From assembly GCF_024679095.1 (NCBI RefSeq), contig NC_066529.1:2925594-2989593 (forward strand): DNA of 64,000 nucleotides, in the 5' to 3' direction. Below, piece after piece: positions 12,481 through 63,429 of this stretch. The notes under the pieces are model-generated. The model saw only the letters and a list, made by a program, of their open reading frames with translations. It did no database searches and was not told where the DNA came from. The DNA is from Eriocheir sinensis. Lineage: Eukaryota; Arthropoda; Malacostraca; Decapoda; Varunidae. Each line of letters starts with the position of its first letter. Within the stretch, counting starts at the first letter, position 1. A program made the translations under genes and the position numbers.

Positions 12481-12910
12481 TAAACTAAACTAAACTAAAC
12501 CAGCGCAGTTTCGTAATTTTCTCTCAAAAGTCTCATTCACCTTTTCGAAACTCCCAACGCGCTTCGAGACGTGGCGGAGAGAGCAAGTTGGGTTCAGTTT
12601 CTCCTTGAGCGCGTTGATGGACTGGCGAAGAATGTGAAGAAGGCGCGTTTATTAGCAATGTGAGTGTGGCAATGAAGCTTGGACGGAGGAGGAGGAGGAA
12701 ATTAAGTCTCCTCACACACATGACTGCCAACAATTCATGCTACAACACTATAAATCAAGGAAGAAACACCTCACATACAGTCTCGTTAGGAAGGAAGCAT
12801 ATAGGATTTTTCAGAGTGAAGGTGTTTGGTCAATGTTTGGGTGTTTTGTTAGGTTAGGTTAAGTTAAGGTGAAGTAAGGGCTGTCAACGTTAGCATATGT
12901 GTGTCTTTGG

Positions 12911-13104
12911 TTAGGTTAGGTCAAGTTTACGATATATTTAGGCACGTGATAGGCGGTAACTACTAACATATTAACGGATGACCTCTGTTCCAGGCGATTG
13001 TACTGAGTGAAAACGGTAACATTGTCTGTCTTGGGTTAGGTTAGGTCAAGTTTACGATATATTCAGGCACGTGATAACATATTAACGGATGACCTCTGTT
13101 CCAG

Positions 13105-13109
<5 letters not shown>
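12911..13109 (+). repeat. Two-copy duplication of a glypican splice acceptor
   Basis: 12911-12998 and 13036-13109 share TTAGGTTAGGTCAAG, GGCACGTGAT and AACGGATGACCTCTGTTCCAGGC-type sequence including CAG and the exon's first five bases. The first copy carries a 14-base insertion. Confidence 0.88.
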
Positions 13110-22108
<8,999 letters not shown>

Positions 22109-25100
22109 GGCACCCCATTATCTACACAGGCAACAAAGCAAGAGCCATAGGATGAAGAAAGTGAATAAAAACAGTTTTCCGAGTGTATGAGAGGTGAAAG
22201 GTGACTTGAATGTGTCACCCGTTGATGAGGTCATTTAAACAATAAGAAACAGTTTACCGGTAGATGACAAAATTTTGAGATAATTGACTAAGTGTAAAAA
22301 ATATTTATTTTTAACATTTAGTTTTTCACATTGAAACTACTATTCACCTTTGACAAAAATATGATAGTGCTTTATTGCAACAAACCAGAATAATGGTTTT
22401 AAATATCAAAAGCAAATATTTATGAAACAGACTACCAGTTAGTGTGTTGTGTTGTTTAAAATGGCTTAGTATTGTGAACTGTTTTCAAATGTGCATTAAT
22501 TACGTCAGAAGCCGTATGATGAAGGAAATGGTGCTGGAAGTGTTCTTTGAAAGTGTTGGCCACGTTAGCAGAACAGAACAAGAAGAGACACCCGTGTTGT
22601 GCTGGCCTGAGGCGGCCCCGTGGAGGCTGCCACTGAACTCTGCTGTTGATTGTTGCCGAGAAATGTGACTGTGGTTCTTCGAGTCTGGTGTTTGGAGATC
22701 TCTCTCCTCTGTAATTTCTATTTAAACATTACATGAAGGAAATATCATGAATGTCTCTCACAGTCCGAGAAACTGTCAACTCTGCAGAAGCCCTGTTACA
22801 GGGAATCAGGATTATAAAGCTTTGAAACTAATGTAATGGAACTTGTATGCCAAGAGTATAACCTTGTAACAAGTTACACAATCAAGTTGATTTATTAATG
22901 TCCAATAGTTGTACTGAAGCTTGACAGCTGTATTTAATTACTGTGTTTATTTTGCTTTACTAATGGTTCAACCCGACAGTAAATGACTTGCTGTTTTATT
23001 GCAAACTCTTTCAATGGCCAATGCTGATGTGTATCTTAATTTCTTTCTTTCCAAGGCCAAGCTATGATATCAGTCTTAAGATAGATGTTCAAACAACCTA
23101 ACACTGAATCCCATGCATGCAGTCCCCTTCTGTTGCTGTGATAGCTAAGTATATCAAAACATTTATCTGGTCTTGAATCAAAACTCGGCCGTCCAGGCAA
23201 GAAATTAACAATACTACATTTTCTTTCTTTTATTTCTTATTTATGTGACCTATTCTGAATATGTAGTCCACTATGTATGAATGTGTATGTATAATGTGAT
23301 TAGTTTTCAGCATACTCTTACTTTTGTCTAGAGTGATGAAAGTACTGTTAGAATCATCAGATCATTACATTACAGAGATTTAGGAGTCTCATTGTAAGCG
23401 TGTCTTTTTTCATCATCATTGTGAGAAAATGATTTGTCTGTTGTGTGATAATCATCATACTTGCATATAGATATCTTCTAAGAGCATAATATAGACCAAC
23501 AAGAGGACCTCTCACCCTAGATGTAATATAACAGGTAGTCAAGATGTGAGGACTTAATGAATTATTACTGTTGACATTCACTGCGGGTGGTGTTCTTAGT
23601 TAGTACAGCGGCCCAGAATCTACTTCATAATCCCACGGGAGGATGCCGGAACGCTCTGTATTTAATGCCTGGATGCAGTGCTGTTACTCATGCCCTGCTA
23701 TGTCTGGTAGCAGTTAGGGGTTCAAGTTGGGTCTTGACTCTCCCCTTCGGTGCAACCCAAACAATCATGTCAATCTTGAATGGAAAGCAATAAGTGTGTA
23801 CAATATTATAAGATGATTTGAGAAAGACTTCAGAACCACCACACATCCAAAAAGATTATACCCAACAGTGGCTCCAAATGAAAGAATTACATACCAGTAG
23901 ATGTGATGTAGGTCTCATTCAGTGTTTTAGTTATGTATCACTTGTGCACATACACGGACAGTGATCTCAAGAGCTTAGTTATTCTCTACCTCCCCTCACA
24001 CATAGGTGGTTTCTTGGTCTGGTCAGTCAGGATATACAGAGGAGTGCTTGCAGGTGTTATGTATTTTTTTGTCTTAATTCAAACCTCCTACAGGAAGAGT
24101 TGTGTATATCTGGCTAGGAAGTGTTCAATGTACCGTACTAAGTTATTGGGTCCATGCATATTGTGTGTGTTTGCATGTTTTCCCATAATTTCTCAGACAC
24201 TGAGTTGGTAGTCACAGTTCAGAATGCACTCTAATAAACCCATCTCATTTCCATAAAACTTAAGTAAGCACAAGAGATATTATAGTTTTGTTATTTGTAA
24301 TATAACTGCCAGCAAGCCAAGGTACCTTGTAAGCCTGTCACAAATTCTATTTCATAACAATTGTATACATTAGCTTTATGTATGTATCAAATTCAGTTGT
24401 AATCTGTAATATTGGTTTTCAATAGTTTTTGTTTTTCTGCAAGTTCCTCACATCAACTGATAAATTTGTAAATCTTGAGTGAGGTTCTCCATTCAGTGTG
24501 CAGTCCCTGGAGGTCCCTAAAGGACTGAGGCAGTGGTAGACTTATGTAAGCCTTGCTGCACAATGAGTATCTCAAACTCTTACCTGTGACTCCTCAGGTT
24601 ACTCTCGGTCTTGGTCTTGCCCCTCATTGGTGGTGTTCACTTGAGACGCCTGCATTTGTTGGACATTCTCCCAGCTCTGAAAAAAAATATAAAAATCATT
24701 TAGCCTCATTGTGCAGATACTCTAAAGTAAATTTTAATTTGAAATCTTTATTCAGTAATTTATGATAATGTTTTAAGGAACAACACTGATGGGAAGTAAT
24801 TAGAAAATGGGGAACAGTTTCTCAAAACATTTCCTTTCATTCAGTAATGTATGTAAAATCTAAAGGGAAACTCCCTCAGCTTTCCTCTGTACTCCTCGAG
24901 ACTGTAGTGCTGATGTCGCAGGCTTCACTCATCAATAAGACCTCAAACAATACTGCATTTAATTATAATAGTCTCAAGCACTGATGTCAAGGATGTGGAT
25001 TGATTATTGCCTCGATCAATCAATCAGTCAGTCAATTACTGGGCAGTTCATTAAATTCCATTCTGTAGGGAGGATGTCTGTACAGAGATATTTTGTTATT

Positions 25101-25399
25101 TTATTGTACATAATACATAATGTGAAAATCTCCCTGGTCTTTTTTTTCCCAAGGTGCACTGGAACATGAAGTTTTCTGCAGACGAATGCAGTGAAGTATT
25201 GTATTTGTAACATGTATGAACGGTTACGTCAGTAAATAATTATTTCCCCCTTTGAAAATATGTTGAAAGGCAAAAACCTCTACACTTTACTGCCTCAGAT
25301 GGGAAGCTGCAGGAAAAGTCAACCTGATGTTCATCTTACTACATGTTACCTGACAATAATTTTTTTTTTAACAGTAAAGAAAACACTGAGCAATAAAAA
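22109..25399. other. Glypican 3' flank, no gene recognised
   Basis: AT-rich, unique-looking DNA that probably includes the glypican 3'UTR. No frame longer than about 95 codons and no family match. Confidence 0.55.
22164..22169 (+). terminator. Possible glypican polyadenylation signal
   Basis: AATAAA occurs 56 bases after the glypican stop. It would give a very short 3'UTR; another AATAAA at 24233-24238 is an alternative end. Without transcripts neither can be chosen. Confidence 0.3.
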
Positions 25400-25850
25400 G
25401 AAAAAAAGACTTAAGAACTTTCTTGTTAAGGATTGGTTGAAAACGTTCGAAAGACTATACTGTAAGTTGGCAGTCTGAGATATTAGAGTGGTCATCCTTC
25501 TTAGGCATAGGCTGTATGTAGGTGACCTTCCAGCAGAAGAAAGGTAGAAGCTGAAGATAAAGACGAAAATTTGACTAGGCAGGGCATCAGCACAGAAGCA
25601 CAGTTTTAAGGACAATAGGAGGCACTCCATCAGATCAATAAGCCTTCTGAGAATTGAGACCAGAAAGGGCATAGAAACAATCACTTATGAATTTTAATGA
25701 CAGCCATAGTGGAGTCAGAGAGGGATTGAGTAGGAGGTATATGCCCAGAATTGTCCAAAGTGGAATTTTTAGAGAAAGTTCAAGCAAAGAGTTCAGCTCC
25801 AGAGACCCATGACCATGGAGGTAGGCTAGAATGGGTGGAGTTGACATAAG
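25400..25850 (-). pseudogene. Decayed non-LTR retrotransposon reverse-transcriptase fragment
   Basis: On the minus strand, pieces in shifting frames match the N-terminal half of a LINE reverse transcriptase: TLDNSGHIPP, ALSGLNSQKAY, DGVPPIVLK, then a WK-x-T-Y-I-Q-P-MPKK-like stretch. In-frame stops and frameshifts separate them (for example a stop directly after QKAY). Recognition is from the family pattern GLNPxKAxGPDGIPPxxLK...WK...PxxKKG. It is non-functional; the clade (Jockey, RTE or other) was not determined. Confidence 0.68.
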
Positions 25851-26619
25851 TACATGACCTGTGAAACTGCCAAATTCTCATTAACTCATTCTCTCGCTGT
25901 CAGGATGGCAGATACATGTCAAATGTCAGGCTCGTCAGGTCACAGTGCACCTGGGTTTCCGCAGTGTGGAATGACCGTAGTAGACTCATTTTTAGTTCAA
26001 CTGTGAGACAATCAGCATTGCTAATCAAAGCTATTGCTGAAACCTATTTACATATGAGGTGTTGCTTGGGTTTTAAAGGGTGGGAAAATTTCCAGAAAAT
26101 AGAAACTTTGTAAAGTTTCCAGGAATTTTCAGACCCCTGGAATTTGGGGAATTTTCAGATTTTTCACACATGTATTTGTATTAATAAACAAACCAATTTT
26201 GAATAAAATAATTATTAATTAAAAAAATTTAAGCATCAAAAACTGCATTTCCAATAGTTAAGTTTAAGGAACTTTCAAACACTTGATAATTAGACACCTG
26301 GCTGGATGCCAGAAGACCATGGAATGCACGGTGTTGGCATATTGGCAGAATGCTGAGGGACGGATACTCTGAAGTCAGTATCGTCCCGTGTAACTGCAGC
26401 TTCAGCAGGTGGCTGCAAATCCTCATGAGCAGTAGATGGGCAAGCACCTAGCCTGGGTGAGATGGCCTGCTGCTATATTTATTTAGTGTTTTTTTTATCG
26501 TACAACATCGGATGTTAAAATGGTCAGTGATGTACAATATAAAAATAGCAATGAATAAGTATAACAGGCTACCTCGCTTTATACACCAGCTATATATTAT
26601 AGCCAACTCTTTAAAAAAA

Positions 26620-27066
26620 AATTCACACACACACACACACACACACACCGTAGCTCAATCGGGGGGGGGGAGGGAAGATTGCTCCCTCTTGCACGAGGGA
26701 GCACGGGCCATTACCAAAGGCGACCCGTAGCAGGGAGCCGACAGACCGACTCTATCGATCGCCAAGTCGGTCTGTCAATAATGGTGTTAGCATCGAAAAT
26801 TGCCCTCGATGCGCGTGTTTGTAAGGTCGTGTGGTGGGTAAAAAACCATTACTCCGAGACACTGGGCTAGGGTGACATCCCCCCCCCCCCCAATGTTTTC
26901 TATATCAGCCAACAAATACCCCTAAAAGTTAATGTTTTTAAAAAAAATTTACTCCGCGCCCTTCAACTCATGAACCTATGATGCCCTCTAGGCTCTAGCG
27001 GCGTCTAGCCCCACAAAAGTCTGCCAAAATTACGGACCTGAAGACGGCCAGCACCCCCCCCCCCCC

Positions 27067-27109
<43 letters not shown>

Positions 27110-27260
27110 CCCCCCAACGCACACAGACCCACCCCAACCACCACCACCAGGACTACCCCTACCACCACGCCCTGCACCTCCAACACGGCCCCCCCTCCTC
27201 CCAACGCCCTGCCCCACCATCACTGCCCCCCTCCCAAAGCCCCCCCCCCCCACACATGGA
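26620..27260. repeat. CA arrays, poly-G/poly-C runs and C-rich tract
   Basis: (CA)n 26624-26648, G10 at 26661-26670, C-run 26879-26891, C-run 27054-27066, (CA)n 27067-27106 and a C-rich stretch to 27250. The minus strand has several G-runs. Confidence 0.85.
26680..26812. other. Cluster of three perfect hairpins
   Basis: Stem 1: TGCTCCCTC/GAGGGAGCA (26680-26703). Stem 2: GACAGACCGACT/AGTCGGTCTGTC (26740-26776), 12 bp with ATCGAT in the loop. Stem 3: GCATCGA/TCGATGC (26790-26812). A tRNA A-box-like TAGCTCAATCGG precedes them at 26651. No B box was found. It could be a structured RNA or a SINE head. Confidence 0.5.
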
Positions 27261-28690
27261 TAATAATCAAGTGGGTTTTTAGGGTCTTTCTGCATCAGGA
27301 GGGTCACTACATGCCCACTCAACCAAGGTACTGCGAGATGTTAAACACACTGTCTTCTGATGAGTACGTGCTAACGAAATCAGTCTTTTTAATCGTTATA
27401 TTATTACTAACCTGAGTGAAGTGACCTGGAGAAAAGTATAGGACACCCTCTGCTCCGTGCACGTCTCTCCTCTGTGCTGTCTGGGGAAGAGCTGGTAATG
27501 GAAATGGCTGCAGAGGTTCGAGGAGGTGAAATGAACCCGTTGTTGCGGAGTCAAAGCTTCGAACACATTTTCATTCCATGTAATCACCATATCTTTATAT
27601 CTCAAAGTTCCTATTAAGGTTGAATCTTTCGTCTAATACAAATAGCTAATTATTCTCATTTTTGCTGTTTTATAATTGAAGAGAAGCTTTTTATTGAAAC
27701 TATAGCCTATTAAAAGGTTCATTATCTCGTTCAAAGGAAAAAAAAAACGAAATTCGTGGTAAGAAAAACAGGCAAGACAACATACTTAATATATTGTCGA
27801 TGCATGGTACATACAATACCTCACTAGGAAGGATTTTTAGGACAACTCTTCAACATACGGGGCCAGTTTTACAGTCCAATTAAGTTTGTAAGCTCCCCAA
27901 CCAAACAGAAAATACCACGAAAATTCCTTGCAGCTCTCGTGTTAATTTGGCGTTGATATAAGAAATAGGAGGTGGAAATTTTAGGAACCTACACGGGAAA
28001 TCTCTTTATATTAGTCTCTGGATTGATTTGATTGATTGATAGTTTATTGTTTCAGGTATACAACAAAGGAGAAGGGAGGAACATGCCACCCCAACTCCCA
28101 AGCAGGACATAATGTGATTAGTCTCTGGTGTTGAGTAGAAATGACGGGTAATCGTGGAGAATATATAGTTTGGTTTGAGGGACTTACAATGACCCTGTGT
28201 CGGACTGTCGAACTCGCCTAATATCTCGTCACTAGGAAGGTTTTTAATCAAGGGAAACTCTTCAACATACGGTCAAATACACTACCAATTAACACACACG
28301 TGACTTCCTAAACGCAACACGCCACCATTACAAGGACACTTCTTCACAGTGTAACATTCACAGGGACACCGAATACTCATATTACAACAAAGACACAGCC
28401 AATAATTAACTGGACTATAACATGGGGCTCGAACAATCACCGTAGTGGCAATTAATCAACGACAAGACCGTTCAACAAGGGTGTGTATAGATGTTTATCG
28501 GTACGGCCACTCCGGCAAACAACTTGTACCTAAATCGCATTCCTCTTAGAAGTCTAGTTACCCTACTTCCTCCAAGGGTCATGACTAGGTCTTTATAATG
28601 CCACATGGTCTATAGCAGTGGGCATTTGTATAGTAACTTCTCTACGTCGTTTTACTTATAGACCTGGGGTGGACCATTGGGGTGGATGTT
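27261..28690. other. Intergenic DNA, no gene recognised
   Basis: Unique-looking. A short GATT-repeat at 28019-28040 precedes a segment (28041-28120) that may be a dispersed repeat. Confidence 0.45.
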
Positions 28691-28699
28691 GTCTATGGC

Positions 28700-29225
28700 T
28701 TTAGGTGTGGGTAGCTTAGTTCACCTTAGGCAGGCCAGTTTGATTAAGTAGGGGAGCCAGGGAGAGCTAAGAATAAAATAAATAAATAAAAAGACTATTT
28801 CCAACCAAAGTTGCCCTAGTGATGACGCGCGCCAGCTCTCAAGAAACTTTGGGTGTGGGTACTTAGTTCACCTTAGCTAGGCAAGTTTGATTAATTAAGG
28901 GAACCAGGGAGAGCTAAGAATAAACTAAATAAATAAAAAAAAGACTCCAACCAATGCTGCCCTAGTGATGAGGCGCACCAGCTCTCAAAAGGCGTACTAT
29001 GGAATCTTTTATATATAATGAGGGGGATGATTAGTCACCGTATTACTGGTTTTACATAATTAGGGGAACCAGGGAGGGCTAAAAATAAACTAAATAAATA
29101 AAAAGACTATTTCCAACCAAAGCTGCCCTAGTGATGACGTGCGCCAGCTCTCAAAAGGCGTACTATGGAATCTTTTCTATATAATGAGGGGGGTGATCAG
29201 ACACCGTATCATTGGTTCTACGTAA
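28700..29225. repeat. Three-copy tandem repeat, ~170-185 bp
   Basis: GGAACCAGGGAGAGCTAAGA, AAATAAATAAA, GCTGCCCTAGTGATGA and GCGCCAGCTCTCAA recur three times with divergence (starts near 28754, 28900, 29053). Confidence 0.85.
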
Positions 29226-31630
29226 TTACCGAATTCAGACTTGGAAACCCCACAGTAAAGGCGTGACATAAGTATACGCCATCAAGCAACATTCTTAAGT
29301 AACAACAAAGATTAGAGGTGTAGGATTCTGAAATGCAACCCATGGAATAGTGTGGCATCAGATTTTAGCGAATTAAGGTTATTAAGTTGCCATGGGCGGC
29401 TTCGCAAAACTGTTTTTCTTCTCCTGGGTGTTTCATGGTAGGAAGAAATGATGACAAGCCTACATGATTACTATGATTATTCATGATTAGGTTCAAAATG
29501 TGACAGACAAAACTTGAGTAGCTACCTACATTTTCTTTATGCCGTACTGTGCCTATTAAATATATCCTGTCGTTAAGTGCTTCCTTTGGCTTTCCTTTTC
29601 GTCATTAAAGTTTACTGCTGGATGTCGGCATTACGTGAAGGTTACCTGATTTACTCATTAAGTCATCTACCTACCTTGTAAAGATATATAATTCTTGAAT
29701 CTTGAGATTTCATCAAAATTATATTTACTATAAGCTATCTTTTGATTGATAAGCTTACCCATAAACTAGTATTTATATGATTGGAATATACATTTATATA
29801 CAATTAGTTTAACAAAATATATATCTGAGTCAACTTTTTTTATGAATCTGAAATGTATAATACCTAAATGAAAAATAAATGCTATATTTAACTATAATCA
29901 TATACATTATGCATATACTACACTGCAGTTATCCAGTAGGCAAGATATACTGACTTCAATGTAATTTCAAGGCAGGAATTAGGCTGCAAAGATCTTTATA
30001 ATAGCTCATGAGTGTGAGCTGAAAGTACATTTGTGAATGTAATGGAATATCTTTTGTGCATATTTCAAATTACATTGTTGGAATTTACAGAATTACAATG
30101 ACAGGAAGGAGTTTGAGTGATCAATCTGAATACCATGTTGGAGCTTTGTACACACTCTATAGTCTGCAACTGTTTGAGAGTCAACTAAGACATGAAACAA
30201 GACAGAATACCTACACAACTTGTATAATATCTCTCATCAATACTTGTAATGAATATCTTATCAGTACAACAAGATTGTGGGCATCTGACAGTCACTGCCT
30301 CACTAACAAACCCTTCCACTCATGGGTACAATTTGCCCTGTGATGCAATGTGTCACAGCAAAGTTTCGGGCAAATGTCACTTCAGAGGGTAGAGAGAACA
30401 GTTGTGTTGATCTGTTCATTGCAATGTTTGATGTAAGTTGCATATGTATATAGCTACAGACAGACATGGAACACTGGTACAACACATATTTCATGCTTAA
30501 TGACTGAATGTATCATGTTCTGATTTATATCATCTATACACATGTTACTTTGTTTCATAAAACTCTTAGGTTTGAGTTATTTTCCTCCATCTTGTGATGC
30601 ATATTCAACATATTGCCCTTAATTAGTCTATTCTTCACATTGACAGAGATTACTGTCAAAAACATTAAAAATTCTTCATTAACTTCATACCCGTTTCAAA
30701 GGATATGAATCCATTTTTTTCTGGTCACCAAGAACTCTTCCGTCACTGTGTTGCATGTGATTCATAAAGAAGCAGCATGTATCAAAGGCAATAATATGGA
30801 AGATGTGTGTTAATGCTTGAAAACCACTGACTGATGGGTGTTCCAGTTGTAAACACTTTTGGAAGACTTGAATGCATATTAGAATTTGAGGTTTATCAAT
30901 GGAAATGAATGTAATGGCTAATCATGGAAGCACACATTTAATCTATGGATTGGGCTCATGGATATATTTATGGTAATACTCTCTGAGGTCAGTCCTTCTT
31001 TATACCAGAAAGGCAGAAATAGTGGATGCATACGAGAGACAGCTTGCTGAAACAATAGGGATGTTTTGCCATAACTAAGTCCAGTTGCCTGAGTGAATGC
31101 TTTCCCTGAGCACAAAACTTCAGCCTGATCAATTATTTTTTCTATAGTGTTATTTTCTCAATTTTTAACAACTATTTTCCTATCCATAAGACAAAGCATT
31201 TCTGGGGGAAGGACACACACAGTAATAAGTTTTACATCAACAAGATCAACAATTCTCTATCTCCTCACAAGCACTCTACCATTCTACTGTACACTGAGAT
31301 GATAAATTGCTCAATACACAAACGTTATCGGTGAAAAAAAAATCTTGACATTTTGTCCGTTGGCACCTTCCTCTTGGATCTACATTGACCTCATTTTAGA
31401 CTACATTTTAAGGAATTCACACCCATTACCAAAATAAATCAATATATGTGCTGATTTAACAACATCGTGCTGCACAGTTTCAAAGGCACACCCGCTGGAC
31501 AAATGCTAAGTAGAATTATACAACATGATTCAAAATATAGGAGAATCGACTTGTCTCTGTTTGCTCGGCTTATGAAAATAGATAGTAGATGAATGTTTTC
31601 TGAAAATTACCTAAATTGATAGTAAATCCT
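29226..31630. other. AT-rich intergenic DNA, no gene recognised
   Basis: No coding signal or repeat array seen. Confidence 0.5.
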
Positions 31631-31632
31631 GC

Positions 31633-61143
<29,511 letters not shown>

Positions 61144-61844
61144 CTGTAGAGGGAGTGAAAAGAGTGAGAAGACTGAGGAGAGAAGAGTGCAACATAAAGA
61201 TGAGGTGATGGACGGATGAAGATGTGTTGAGGAGAGGGATGACGGAAGCAGACGTAGATGGCCTTGAGGTGGTTTCTGAGGAAGGGCGTGACAAGAGAGG
61301 AAGAGAAGACTGACGAGAGAAGAGTTAGAATAAGGAAGGCGATGTATTGATGGACAGATGGAGATGTAGAGAGAAGAGGGAAGACGAATGGAAATATAGA
61401 TGGCCTTGGGTATAGGTGTCTGAGGAAGGGCGTGACAAGAGCTGAGAAGAGGAGAATACAGAAGGCGATTTAGTGATGGATGTACAGATGAAGAGATGGA
61501 TATGTAGAGTGAGATGAGTAAAGATCGACACATATAGTTGGCCATGGGAAGAATTTGAGGGGAAGGGTGTGAGAAGAGTTGAGAAGATGGATGATAATAG
61601 AAGAAAGGGAGAGAGGTCATTTGCTACTGCCACTGTTATGTTAGAGGAGTGTGAAGATGGGTGAGAATGATGATATTGAAGGGCTATTAAGTACTGTGAC
61701 CGCTGTATTGTTATTCCCGTTGCTAGTTATGCTATTCCTCCTATTGCTTCCGGTTGTGGGAGTGATGAAAGGGAAGAGATAAAAGGATGTTAGCGGTTTT
61801 GTAGAGTTCAGGGCTATTGTTGCTACTGTGATTGTCCCGGCTAC

Positions 61845-61986
61845 TACTACTACTACTACTACTTTTTTTTTACTGCAAAGGAGAGAGCTCAAGGGCACAA
61901 GAAAAAAGGAAACAATAATAAAAAAAGCCCGCTACTCGCTGCTCCTAAAAATAATCCAAAGAGGTGGTCGAAACTAATACTATTAT

Positions 61987-62043
<57 letters not shown>

Positions 62044-62126
62044 AGGTGCTAACGTCCTGCTATTGCTTACATAATAATATCATTACTATCATCCCTCCAC
62101 TGAATATGATGATGAGTGATGTGTAA

Positions 62127-62196
<70 letters not shown>
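61845..62196. repeat. (CTA)n and (GT)n microsatellites
   Basis: (CTA)n 61844-61863 and 61982-62043 around the inserted repeat; (GT)n 62128-62196. A-rich DNA follows to 62520. Confidence 0.95.
61864..61975. repeat. Possible dispersed decapod repeat inserted in a CTA microsatellite
   Basis: A T-run, AAGGGCACAAG, an A-rich stretch, AAAAAAAGCCCGCTACT and GCTGCTCC interrupt a (CTA)n array, which resumes at 61982. The layout (T-run, AAGGGCA, A-run, AAAAGCCC) resembles a common dispersed crustacean repeat that I recall; this needs a repeat-library search. Confidence 0.4.
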
Positions 62197-62198
<2 letters not shown>

Positions 62199-62834
62199 CC
62201 GTCCTTGAGATTCATGTGTTCTATCAGCTCAGGATGTTTGTTTGTTTGTTTGTTTCTCTCTTGTTTGGTGTGTGTTTGAAGTCGATCGAGTGGGGGAGAA
62301 AGTAAAAAAAAATAATAATGTAATTGAGGCCGTAGTTAAGATAATGAGAAAATAAGATATAATAAAAATAGAAATAAAAGATAATGGAGGCTGTAAAATA
62401 AAATAAATAAATAAAAGACATACTGAAAACTGTAAAATAAAATAAAATAAATAACGAAGACATACTCGAAGCTCTAAAGTAAAAAGAAAAAAAAAAGAAA
62501 AAAAAGGAGGATGTAGCAAGATGATGCCAATGAAGTGTTATTTTTTTATAAGGACAATAATTAAGATGAATACCAATGGAAATAATACCAAGCGAGTTCC
62601 TTCATCTATAAAACATCGTGGATCATCATTTTCCCTTTCCCAAGAAGTAATTACACACAAGGAAGGAGAAGGAAGTAATTACACACTTAGGAATAGTTGT
62701 GTCTGTGCTTAAAACTAATGATGGATAATGAAAATGATGACCGAGGAGGATCATACGAGAAAATGACAAAGAAAACAGGAAAATAATAACAGATAGTCTT
62801 AATTATATACATACAAAAAATTTAGGCATACATT

Positions 62835-62911
62835 CATACATGGATACATACATACATACATATAAACAGATGAACAAACATATAGAGACTGACAGGTAGA
62901 CAAAATAGACA

Positions 62912-62970
<59 letters not shown>

Positions 62971-63050
62971 CTTAAAGACTCTAATTAAAACTCTCAACAT
63001 AAGAATCTTTTCCAATACTGCGATTTGGGGAAAGAGAAACTAATCAAACA

Positions 63051-63109
<59 letters not shown>

Positions 63110-63217
63110 GTTCCTCCCTATTATTATCTTTCATTTCTTGCCAATTGAATGTAGTTTCCCTTCACCTTTTCTCTAAGTGTTCAAGAATAACGGAGTATAC
63201 ACCCCAAGCAAGGATAG

Positions 63218-63296
<79 letters not shown>

Positions 63297-63330
63297 TTTT
63301 TCTTTCCTTCTTTTTCCTTCCTTCCTTCCT

Positions 63331-63378
<48 letters not shown>
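62835..63378. repeat. CATA, CA and CT microsatellites
   Basis: (CATA)n 62835-62866, (CA)n 62913-62969, (CA)n 63053-63108, (CT)n 63222-63289, (CT)n 63336-63378. Confidence 0.95.
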
Positions 63379-63380
<2 letters not shown>

Positions 63381-63429
63381 CACATTTTCAAGTCTAATCA
63401 CTCGTAAAATAGATTCAATTGGAGTGATT

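Noticed and set aside
12660..12857. Possible first coding exon of the glypican
   Set aside because: The 65-codon frame has no signal peptide or N-terminal glypican motif and no donor in the required phase.
22444..22668. 74-codon frame after the glypican
   Set aside because: No homology recognised; most likely part of the glypican 3'UTR or flank.
28041..28120. Possible dispersed repeat after a GATT run
   Set aside because: It resembles repeats I recall from decapods, but only one copy is in the window and no boundary can be set.
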